Below, piece by piece: positions 57,958 through 64,000 of a DNA stretch of 64,000 bases. A program made the translations under genes and the position numbers. This DNA is from an uncultured Eubacteriales bacterium. Its GTDB lineage: Bacteria; Bacillota; Clostridia; Christensenellales; CAG-138. How positions within the stretch are numbered: the first letter of the stretch is position 1; every line of letters starts with the position of its first letter. The notes beneath the pieces were generated by a model. That model worked only from the letters and a program-made list of their open reading frames with translations, was not told the origin of the DNA and ran no database searches. The stretch spans positions 163,510 to 227,509 of the forward strand of contig CADCJW010000002.1 of the NCBI GenBank assembly GCA_902801845.1, written 5' to 3'.

Positions 57958-58193
57958 TCATGCGCCTCCAGGCGCAAATCATGACGCCGCAGAAGCGGCG
58001 TCAAATCATGGCGAAGCCAAATCATGGAGATATGCATTGCCTTCGGCAAGGCATACTCGAGAAATCATGGCGAAGCCAAATCATCCAATGATTTGCGCCT
58101 GCGGCACGGCTTTGCCGTTCCGCTGGGCGCATGATTTGACCTTCGGTCATGATTTGCACCTTTGGTGCATGATTTGACGCTGACGCGTCATGA
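57958..58193. repeat. Hairpin array 3 (AAATCA linker)
   Basis: Linker AAATCA alternates with hairpins beginning TG and ending CA: TGCGCC/GGCGCA, TGACGCCGC/GCGGCGTCA, TGGC/GCCA (twice), plus a longer one with TTGCC-TTC-GGCAA (58037-58052). The core CAAATCATCCAATGATTTG (58077-58095) flips orientation; then TGATTT linkers alternate with TGCGCC...GGGCGCA, TGACC/GGTCA, TGCACC/GGTGCA, TGACGC/GCGTCA. The array fills the gap between the PadR promoter and the phage-type genes. Confidence 0.92.
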
Positions 58194-58260
58194 ATATGAA
58201 CGGATTATCGGAATCCAAAGGGGCCTTTCTCTGCTACCATGGGGGCAGGAGGTAGAGGAC

Positions 58261-58893
58261 ATGAAGTATTTGAAGGTGTTTACGGACTTTTTGGAGGTGG
58301 CGGAAGGGCTCAGCGACGGGGCGTTGGCCAGGCTCTTTCGGGCCATGCTCCGATACGCCCTGGACGGGACGGAGCCCCAGATGAAGAGCAGCGAACGGGC
58401 CCTGTGGACCGTGGCCCGGCAGAACATCGACCGGGAGACGGCGGCCTATGAGAGCAAGGTGAAGCACCTGCAGCGGGGCCGTTCCTCCGTATCGAAGACC
58501 ACGCGCTCCGTATCGGAGGAAGACAAGGACAAAGAAAAAGAGAAAGACAAGGACAATGACAAGGACAAGGATATATATATAGGGGGCGAGCCCCCTGTCC
58601 CCCCGGCGCCAAAGGCGCACATATATATACAGCCCCCCTCCTTGGAGGAAGTGGAATCCTATTGTCGGGAACGAAAGAACCGGGTGAACCCTCAGTATTT
58701 CTATGATTACTATCAATCCAACGGCTGGCGCGTTGGGAAGAACCCCATGAAGGATTGGAAGGCGGCCGTGCGCTCTTGGGAGAGCAACGGCATGGATCGG
58801 GAGCGACCGGCCAGGGAAAATGAATTGAGCGACGCGGACAGGTTCAGAGCGGCCATCGAACTGCACCGCATGAAGGAGGCGAAACAGGTATGA
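58261..58893 (+). CDS. Phage-type replication protein (DUF6291-like)
   Basis: This 210-residue protein begins MKYLKVFTDFLEVAEGLSDG... RLFRAMLRYALDG, like the DUF6291 domain of phage and ICE replication modules. The C-terminal part (YFYDYYQSNGWRVGKNPMKDWKAAVRSWESN) is the usual end of such replisome-organiser-type proteins. Between them lies a low-complexity linker of Lys/Asp/Glu repeats encoded by a GACAAG hexamer tract (58525-58568), then a palindrome-rich stretch. SD AGGAGG is 8 nt upstream. It overlaps the next gene (ATGA). Confidence 0.8.
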   Translation: MKYLKVFTDFLEVAEGLSDGALARLFRAMLRYALDGTEPQMKSSERALWTVARQNIDRETAAYESKVKHLQRGRSSVSKTTRSVSEEDKDKEKEKDKDNDKDKDIYIGGEPPVPPAPKAHIYIQPPSLEEVESYCRERKNRVNPQYFYDYYQSNGWRVGKNPMKDWKAAVRSWESNGMDRERPARENELSDADRFRAAIELHRMKEAKQV

Positions 58894-59441
58894 CCTTTGA
58901 AGAGACCATGGCACTGCTGTATTTGGCGAAAAAGCTGTTCCCCCGAGACAAAAGCATGGGCGGTTCCACCCGGGAGATGGCGGAGATCGGGGAGGCCTGG
59001 ACGGAGCTCCTCCAGGACATCCCCTTCGAGCTGGGGAAGGCGGCGGTGGCGGCCCACGCGGCCAGCAGCCCCTACGCGCCGGCGGTCAGCGAGATCCGGG
59101 CCTATGCGCGGAAGCTGACGGAGCCGCCTCGGCTCAGCGCGGACGAGGCCTGGGCCGTGGCCCTGGGCACCATTCGCCGGTATGGGTGCAGCCCCGTCAG
59201 GGACGTGGCCACCGGCAAGTTCCCCCACGAGCGGGCCCGGGAGAACACGCCCCCGGAGGTGTGGCGCGTCATGGAGCTCATGGGGTATCGGAGCATGTGC
59301 ATGAGCGAGAATATCGACGTGCTCCGGGCCCAGTTCATCCGCGCCTGGGAGCGGCAGGAGCAGGTCCGCCAGGAGCGGGAGCAGCTGCTGCCCTTCTTGC
59401 CGGAGGCGGTGAAGGAGAAGGTGTTGGGGATCGGGGAGTGA
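58890..59441 (+). CDS. Phage-type helicase-loader/inhibitor (G39P-like)
   Basis: This 183-residue protein resembles loader/inhibitor proteins of phage replicative helicases (G39P family): FEETMALLYLAKKLFPRD at the start, ELGKAAVAAHAASSPYAPAVSEIRAYARKL (quoted in part, about 49-80) and ENIDVLRAQFIRAWERQEQVRQER near the end. The pairing with the previous gene is the standard phage replication order. No other phage gene is seen in the window. Certainty about the subfamily is moderate. Confidence 0.75.
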   Translation: MTFEETMALLYLAKKLFPRDKSMGGSTREMAEIGEAWTELLQDIPFELGKAAVAAHAASSPYAPAVSEIRAYARKLTEPPRLSADEAWAVALGTIRRYGCSPVRDVATGKFPHERARENTPPEVWRVMELMGYRSMCMSENIDVLRAQFIRAWERQEQVRQEREQLLPFLPEAVKEKVLGIGE

Positions 59442-59463
59442 CGCTGGGTGACGGGGGTTTTGT

Positions 59464-59599
59464 GTTCCTTTTTTCTTTTCGGTGAAAAGAAAAAAGGAAC
59501 CGAAAAAAGAAAAGCACAGGGAGTATAAAAGGGATCGTCTCTTCGCGACGATCCCCCCTTGTGTTCTTTTGAGGTGCCTTTTCTTACAAGAAAAGGCAC
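59464..59599 (+). repeat. Compound intergenic stem-loop element, copy 7 (full)
   Basis: It has stem A GTTCCTTTTTTCTTTTC with perfect reverse arm (17 bp; 59464-59500), box AAAAAAGAAAAGCAC, central stem GGGATCGTC/GACGATCCC (59531-59539 and 59547-59555), box TTGTGTTCTTTTG and stem C GTGCCTTTTCTT/AAGAAAAGGCAC (59574-59599). It lies between convergent genes. Confidence 0.92.
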
Positions 59600-59621
59600 A
59601 GATGCTTCCAATATGATCCTA

Positions 59622-60284
59622 TTATTCGCCCAGGGCGCGGTGCAGGATCCGTTCGATGATCCGTTGGTTGCGGGGCAGGAAGAACCCGGCCACCGGGCCG
59701 ACCAGCGCCGCACAGATGACGGTGCCGATCCCGAACGTGCCGCCCAGCAGCCAGCCCACGGTGACGAAGCACACGTCCACGATGACGCGGACGAGACTGA
59801 ATTTTTTGCGGAGCTTGTCGCTGATGACGATGGCCACCAGATCGTTTGGACCGGTCCCGGCGTCGGACTTGATCACGATGGTCATGCCATAGGCCAGGAT
59901 CACGCAGCCCAGGGCCAGCACCAATATCCGCAGCGGCAGGGAACCGATCCCCTCAAAAAGCGGCGTCAGCAGCCACGTAAAGAAGTCGATGATCGGGCCG
60001 CCGCAGACCATGCAGAGGACGGTCCCGATCTTGATATAGCTCCTGTCCGTGAAAAGGAGGCTCAGGATGATCAGCAGGCTGGCCGCCATATGGACGCGCC
60101 CATGGCTGAGAAAGCGCCAGCCCGTCAGGGAGGAAAGGGTCCGGTACAGCCCCTGGATCAGAACGTTGAAGGGATCGGAGCCCAGTTCCGTCAGCAAAAA
60201 CAGGGTGACCCCCAGATGGGCGATGCAAAGCCCGACCATCAGGATCAGTATGCGGATCAGCCATTCGCGAAAAGATCGTTTCAT
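59622..60284 (-). CDS. YczE/YitT-type membrane protein
   Basis: This 220-residue protein has five or six TM segments (about 10-32, 62-80, 84-100, 118-138, 165-200). The family pattern GSDPFNVLIQGLYRTL (about 35-50) and KSDAGTGPNDLVAIVI (about 139-154) repeats the G-D-P-F/G-P-N-D motif of YczE/YyaS proteins. Function is unknown. The SD is not strong; a GAGCGAC stretch precedes the ATG. It lies between two copies of the compound element. Confidence 0.85.
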   Translation of the reverse strand: MKRSFREWLIRILILMVGLCIAHLGVTLFLLTELGSDPFNVLIQGLYRTLSSLTGWRFLSHGRVHMAASLLIILSLLFTDRSYIKIGTVLCMVCGGPIIDFFTWLLTPLFEGIGSLPLRILVLALGCVILAYGMTIVIKSDAGTGPNDLVAIVISDKLRKKFSLVRVIVDVCFVTVGWLLGGTFGIGTVICAALVGPVAGFFLPRNQRIIERILHRALGE

Positions 60285-60300
60285 CGTCGCTCCTTCTTGT

Positions 60301-60437
60301 GTTCCTTTTTTCTTTTCGGTGAAAAGAAAAAAGGAACCGAAAAAAGAAAAGCACAGGGGGTATGCAAGGGATCGCCATGAAAAAACATTCCACCCCTTGT
60401 GTTCTTTTTGGTTCTTTTTCTTACCAAGAAAAAGAAC
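60301..60437 (+). repeat. Compound intergenic stem-loop element, copy 8 (full)
   Basis: It has stem A (17 bp; 60301-60337, identical to copy 7), box AAAAAAGAAAAGCAC, a short central stem GGGGGT/CACCCC, box TTGTGTTCTTTTTGG and stem C GTTCTTTTTCTT/AAGAAAAAGAAC (60411-60437). Here it stands just upstream of one minus gene and downstream of another. Confidence 0.9.
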
Positions 60438-60459
60438 AGCCGGCTTTCAATACTTCCTC

Positions 60460-61695
60460 TTACAAATCCGCCCCAACCAACTCCATAACCACGTCCAGCA
60501 GCACGTTGGCCCCATGGATCAGGTCCTCCGCCCGGGTGTATTCCGCGGGGTTGTGGCTGACGCCGCCGACGCTGGGGACGAAGATCATGGCCGAGGGACA
60601 GATCCTGGCCAGCATCTGGGCGTCCTGGCCGGCGCCGGAGGTCATCCGCCGGCAGGAGAGCCCCCGCGCCTTCGCGGCCCGCTCCACCAGGCGGACGATG
60701 CCTTCGTCGAACAGGACCGGCTCCGAGCGGGAGATGCGCTCCGCCTTGGCCCGGACCCCGTCGGTTTTCTCCAGGTCCTTGAGATAGGCGAGCAGGGCGG
60801 CTTCCTCGGCCCGAAGCTCCCCCTCGTCCGGGTTCCGCACGTCCACCGTGAACACGGCCCGGTCCGGGATCACGTTCACGGCGTTGGGCGAGAAGCCCAT
60901 GGTGCCCACCGTGGCCACCGTTCTGCTGCCGGGCCGGAGGCACCGCTCCCGCAGGAACAGGTTCACCTTCGCCGCGGCCAGCCCCGCGTCGGCCCGCATG
61001 CCCACCGGCGTGGTGCCCGCGTGGTTCTGCCTCCCCTCGATCGTGACGCGATACCAGGCGATCCCCTGCAGGTCCTCCACGGCGCCGATGGCGATGCCCT
61101 CCGCGTCCAGGATGGGCCCCTGCTCGATGTGCAGCTCCACGTAGGCACAGGGCCTGACGAAGCCCGGCTCCGCGGTCCCCGCGTACCCGATCCGCCGGAG
61201 CTCCTCGCCCAGGACCGTCCCGTCCGTCCCCACGGCGGCAAGCGCCTCCGCCGCCGGCAGCCCCCCGGCGTAGACCAGGGAGCCCATCATGTCCGGCTGG
61301 TAGCGGACGCCTTCCTCGTTGGTGAACGCGGCCACCAGGATCGGGCGGCGGGTCCTCACCCCTGCCGCCCGCAGGGCCTCCACCAGCTCGATGCCCGCGA
61401 TCACCCCGCAGCAGCCGTCGTACTGGCCGGCGTTGATGACGGTGTCGATGTGGGAGCCCACCATCACCGGGGCGGCGCCCCTATTCTGCTCCGTTTCCCA
61501 GACGCCGAACAGGTTCCCGATCCGGTCCACCACCACGGCCATGCCGGCCTCCCCCATCCAGGCGGCGACCAGGTCCCGGCCCGCCCTGTCCTCCTCCGAG
61601 GCGGCCAGGCGGGTGCGTCGGCCGCCGCCGTCGACGCCCACCGCCCCCAGGGCCCCTATCCGTTCGATCAGACGATCCTTGTGTATGGACAGCAT
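60460..61695 (-). CDS. M20-family amidohydrolase (allantoate/N-carbamoyl amino acid hydrolase type)
   Basis: This 411-residue zinc amidase has GSHIDTVINAGQYDGCCGV (about 78-96) holding the first metal His and bridging Asp, FTNEEGVRYQPDMMGS with the catalytic Glu pair, the lid-domain His stretch YVELHIEQGP, NHAGTTPVGMRADA (about 218-231), and MTSGAGQDAQ...VGGVSHNPAEYT with the last metal His. It matches HyuC/AllC/AmaB-type amidohydrolases, which cleave N-carbamoyl or ureido groups. Use in purine or pyrimidine breakdown would suit the nucleoside operon, but this is only inference. Confidence 0.9.
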   Translation of the reverse strand: MLSIHKDRLIERIGALGAVGVDGGGRRTRLAASEEDRAGRDLVAAWMGEAGMAVVVDRIGNLFGVWETEQNRGAAPVMVGSHIDTVINAGQYDGCCGVIAGIELVEALRAAGVRTRRPILVAAFTNEEGVRYQPDMMGSLVYAGGLPAAEALAAVGTDGTVLGEELRRIGYAGTAEPGFVRPCAYVELHIEQGPILDAEGIAIGAVEDLQGIAWYRVTIEGRQNHAGTTPVGMRADAGLAAAKVNLFLRERCLRPGSRTVATVGTMGFSPNAVNVIPDRAVFTVDVRNPDEGELRAEEAALLAYLKDLEKTDGVRAKAERISRSEPVLFDEGIVRLVERAAKARGLSCRRMTSGAGQDAQMLARICPSAMIFVPSVGGVSHNPAEYTRAEDLIHGANVLLDVVMELVGADL

Positions 61696-61740
61696 CGCGC
61701 GTTTCCTCCCTTTCGTTTCGGGTCCCCTTCCGGGACCGCT

Positions 61741-63696
61741 CTATTTCTCCGGGTTCAGCAAAAAGTCGTCGAAGGTGCCCCAGCCGCCGCCCTGGCAGCG
61801 GACGCTGACGCCCACGGTGAGGGTGCCCGAGACGCAGGGCACGTGCTCGATCACGGCCTCGTGCCAGTCCACCCAGCCCGTGAGGGGGATGGGCGCGGTG
61901 TAGGTCTCCCCGTCCGCGATGACGTACAGATGGATGTCCGCGTCCTCGCCCACGTCGCCGCCCTGGCCCCGGACGCTGATCCGCCAGTTCCCCGCCGGCA
62001 GGTCCGTGACGGTCTGCTCGCAGGTCCATTCCACCGCCGTCCCGTTCCAGAAGTGGAGGGACACCTCGCCGCTGTAGGCGTCGGTGGCCTTCACCTGGAA
62101 GTCCGCCTGGGGCTCAGGCTGCAGGGGCGTGACGGTCCACATGGACCGGTCCTCGTCCTCAAAGCTGTAGTTGACGAGATAGTTGGCCTCCACCACGTTC
62201 ACGTAGCAGAGGGCCTCCTGCCCGCCGCCGGCGCCGTGGATCAGGTACCGGTTCACGGCGTCCGTGCTCACGGCCCGGACCTCCGCCTCGTTCCAGACCA
62301 CCACCGTCTCCGCCCGGGACCCGTCGGTGAAGATGGCGGGCACCGTTTCGGGAAGCTGAAGGCTCTCCCCCACCCGCACGGTCACGAGGGCGCTATCCAG
62401 GGCGTCCGCCGCCACCGGCGCGTCGTTCCCGGTCCGCAGCAGGGCGAAGGTCTTCAACGACTCCAACGGCGTGCCGTCGAAGGCGAAGAGGGCCTGGTTG
62501 TCGCAGGCGCTGCCCCCATAGTACCGGCCCGCGTCGTCCGGGTCGTACTCGGCGGCGTAGCTGCTGGCCCAGCCGCTGCCGTTCGCCTCCCACAGGGGGA
62601 GCCGATCCTCGTACTTCTCCCCGGGGACCGGGATCCAGCCCGCCTCCCAGTAGAAGACGCCGATGCCCTCCGGGATGGCCGCCACCGCGGCCGCCACGTC
62701 CCGGATCTCCCGGCTCTGGCCCTGGACGGTGAAGGGGTAGGGCTTGTCGTACTTGAGCTCCTCGCCGATGGAGTTGGCGCTGTCGTCCCCGTCCGCCGCG
62801 GTGTAGGCCCACTGGGTCTCCGCCACCATGACCTTCTTTTTATATTCCCCCGCCACGGCGGAGAGCTGCTCTTTCAAATTTTCCAGCGTCCCGTGCCAAT
62901 AGGGGTAGTAGGAGGTGGCGAACACGTCGTAGTCCACCTGGTTGCTGGCCAGCATATAGGCTAGCTTTTTGAAGTTCCCCGCCTCCGGGTTGGTGAAGTG
63001 GACGGCGATGAGCACGTTGGGATCGAAGGCGCGGACCGCCTCAGCTCCCGCCCGGTACAGGGCGCACATCTTGGGCACCGCCTTCTCCCCGCAGAAGCCC
63101 TTGGTGGTCTCGTTGCCCAGCTGCACCATGCCGACGTCCGCCCCCGCGTCCCGGATGGCTTTCAGGCTCTCGGCTGTGTACTCGCCCAGCTTTTGAGCCT
63201 TCTCCTCCACCGAAAGGCCCGCCCAGGCCTTGGGCGATTGCTGCTTGGCCGGGTCCGCCCAGAAGTCGGAGTAGTGGAAGTCCACCAGCAGCTTCATGCC
63301 GTACTGGGCCGCCCGGGCCCCGATCTCGCCCGCGGTCTTGGCGGTACAGTTGCCGCCGCCGTAGCCCCGGCCTTCCCTGTCGAAGGGGTCCACCCAGACC
63401 CGGACCCGGACGAAGTTGATCCCGTTCTCGGAAAGGGTCTTCAGCATGTCCTGCTCCCGGCCGTCGAAATCTTTGTAGACGACGCCGCTGGTTTCCTCGC
63501 TGAGGAGGGAGGACACGTCCGCCCCCAGGATAAAGTCCTCCCCAAGGCCCTCCACCTTCTTTACGTACAGGCTATTTGAGGTCACCCGGGGCGGCTCCGC
63601 CCCTTGCTCCGTCGTCGGCTCCTCCGTCTTCCCCGGGCCGCCTGCGCAGCCCATGAGCAGCAGCGCCGCCAGGGCCATGGCTATGGCTCGTCTCAT
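61741..63696 (-). CDS. GH53 endo-beta-1,4-galactanase lipoprotein with C-terminal modules
   Basis: This 651-residue enzyme has lipobox LLLMGC (Cys17). The GH53 domain (about 48-390) shows GADVSSLL, FVRVRVWVDPFD, VDFHYSDFWADPAKQ, the acid/base Glu in MVQLGNETTKGF (about 190) and the nucleophile Glu in VMVAETQWAYT (about 285). A bacterial Ig-like stretch (about 430-515) and a C-terminal beta-sandwich binding module (about 520-651, NYSFEDEDRSMWTV... FDDFLLN, CBM61-like) follow. It degrades type I arabinogalactan at the cell surface. SD GGGAGG precedes MRRAIAM; hairpin array 4 starts about 15 bp upstream. Confidence 0.9.
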   Translation of the reverse strand: MRRAIAMALAALLLMGCAGGPGKTEEPTTEQGAEPPRVTSNSLYVKKVEGLGEDFILGADVSSLLSEETSGVVYKDFDGREQDMLKTLSENGINFVRVRVWVDPFDREGRGYGGGNCTAKTAGEIGARAAQYGMKLLVDFHYSDFWADPAKQQSPKAWAGLSVEEKAQKLGEYTAESLKAIRDAGADVGMVQLGNETTKGFCGEKAVPKMCALYRAGAEAVRAFDPNVLIAVHFTNPEAGNFKKLAYMLASNQVDYDVFATSYYPYWHGTLENLKEQLSAVAGEYKKKVMVAETQWAYTAADGDDSANSIGEELKYDKPYPFTVQGQSREIRDVAAAVAAIPEGIGVFYWEAGWIPVPGEKYEDRLPLWEANGSGWASSYAAEYDPDDAGRYYGGSACDNQALFAFDGTPLESLKTFALLRTGNDAPVAADALDSALVTVRVGESLQLPETVPAIFTDGSRAETVVVWNEAEVRAVSTDAVNRYLIHGAGGGQEALCYVNVVEANYLVNYSFEDEDRSMWTVTPLQPEPQADFQVKATDAYSGEVSLHFWNGTAVEWTCEQTVTDLPAGNWRISVRGQGGDVGEDADIHLYVIADGETYTAPIPLTGWVDWHEAVIEHVPCVSGTLTVGVSVRCQGGGWGTFDDFLLNPEK

Positions 63697-63710
63697 GTTC
63701 GTTCCTCCCT

Positions 63711-64000
63711 TCATGCGCCGCCAGGCGCAAATCATGCCGCAGGCAAATCATGCCGCAGGCAAATCATGCCGCAGGTCAAATCATGCCGCAGGCAAATCAT
63801 GCCGCAGGCAAATCATGACCGCAGGTCAAATCATGCCGCAGGCAAATCATGCCGCAGGCAAATCATGCCGCAGGCAAATCATGACCGCAGGGCAAATCAT
63901 GCCGCAGGTCAAATCATTGGATGATTTGCTGCTTCGCAGCATGATTTCTCGAATATGCCTTGCCTAAGGCAAGGCATTTCTCCATGATTTCTCGATGCTG
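63711..64000. repeat. Hairpin array 4 (AAATCA linker), continues past the window edge
   Basis: Eleven CAAATCATG units spaced 16-18 bp alternate with TGCC-GCA-GGCA or TGACC-GCA-GGTCA hairpins. The core CAAATCATTGGATGATTTG (63910-63928) is the exact reverse complement of the core of array 3. After it come CTGCTTCGCAG, CATGATTTCTCG and a hairpin TGCCTTGCC-TAA-GGCAAGGCA. The first unit (CATGCGCCGCCAGGCGCAAATCATG) nearly equals that of array 3. No gene is credible here. Confidence 0.92.

Noticed and set aside
57958..58193. Integron attC cassette array
   Set aside because: No integrase, no cassette ORFs between units, and units are far shorter than attC sites.
60049..62964. 970-codon plus-strand open frame opposite the M20 and GH53 genes
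   Set aside because: Arg/Gly/His-rich antisense shadow. Both minus-strand genes have complete catalytic motifs.
63711..64000. CRISPR array
   Set aside because: Repeats are 6-9 bp, spacers are 7-12 bp hairpins that resemble each other, and there are no cas genes.

Overview
The window looks like the chromosome of a high-GC anaerobic Clostridia-type Firmicute, probably a gut commensal. This rests on low-GC Gram-positive gene families (YufNOPQ-type nucleoside ABC importer, MsmX-type sugar ATPase, LCP, PadR/DUF1700/DUF4097 cassette, XRE and GntR regulators, NlpC/P60 wall hydrolase), lipobox signal peptides, a CoA-transferase of the butyryl-CoA:acetate type, AGGAGG ribosome binding sites, and sigma-A promoters with mostly 17-bp spacers. 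I saw no tRNA, rRNA, IS transposase, integrase or CRISPR array. The species cannot be named from this sequence.

Layout. 1-2.7 kb: MoxR / DUF58 / transglutaminase-like operon (minus). 3-4.9 kb: zinc alcohol dehydrogenase and a flavodoxin-fold oxidoreductase. 4.9-15 kb (minus): a nucleoside uptake and salvage operon (BMP lipoprotein, double ATPase, two permeases, two nucleoside hydrolases), followed by a large lamin-tail/CotH-kinase lipoprotein. 15-22.9 kb: AEC transporter, small membrane proteins, TfoX-like and AlkD-like proteins, an NlpC/P60 hydrolase with four peptidoglycan-binding repeats, and the CoA-transferase. 23-30.3 kb (plus): GntR-linked ABC exporter, two MATE pumps and a NitT/TauT-type ABC importer. 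30.5-35.6 kb: phosphoesterase lipoprotein, membrane XRE regulator, CHAP-like secreted protein, and a thiol/iron-sulfur trio (TlpA-like lipoprotein, 46-aa CXXC protein, membrane polyferredoxin). 35.8-46.8 kb: an alpha-glucan system with an intracellular GH13, a maltodextrin ABC importer whose binding protein carries three C-terminal SusE/SusF-like repeats, and a GH13 lipoprotein. 46.9-54 kb: FAD oxidoreductase, 2-hydroxyacid dehydrogenase, polar amino-acid ABC importer and a divergent tryptophanase-family lyase. 54-58 kb: LCP protein and the PadR cassette. 58-59.5 kb: an isolated pair of phage-type replication genes. 59.6-64 kb: YczE-type membrane protein, M20 amidohydrolase and a GH53 galactanase.

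The most unusual content is between the genes. First, four arrays of short hairpins separated by an invariant linker (GTGATGT or AAATCA) flip linker orientation once around a core; their stems vary from about 3 to 9 bp with both arms changing together. Second, about ten copies of a compound element (stem A, A-rich box, central stem, AAAGTTCTTTTGG box, stem C) sit mostly at gene 3' ends, again with covarying stems and no canonical U-tract. Other notable signals are back-to-back promoters with overlapping -35 boxes, two candidate leaderless genes, a PadR-like operator half in the LCP promoter, a hexamer tract that occurs both between genes and inside a gene, and a 220-bp multi-hairpin region before a GH13 gene.

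All calls come from reading the sequence by eye. Family assignments rest on remembered motifs, not database searches, and mismatch counts are by eye.
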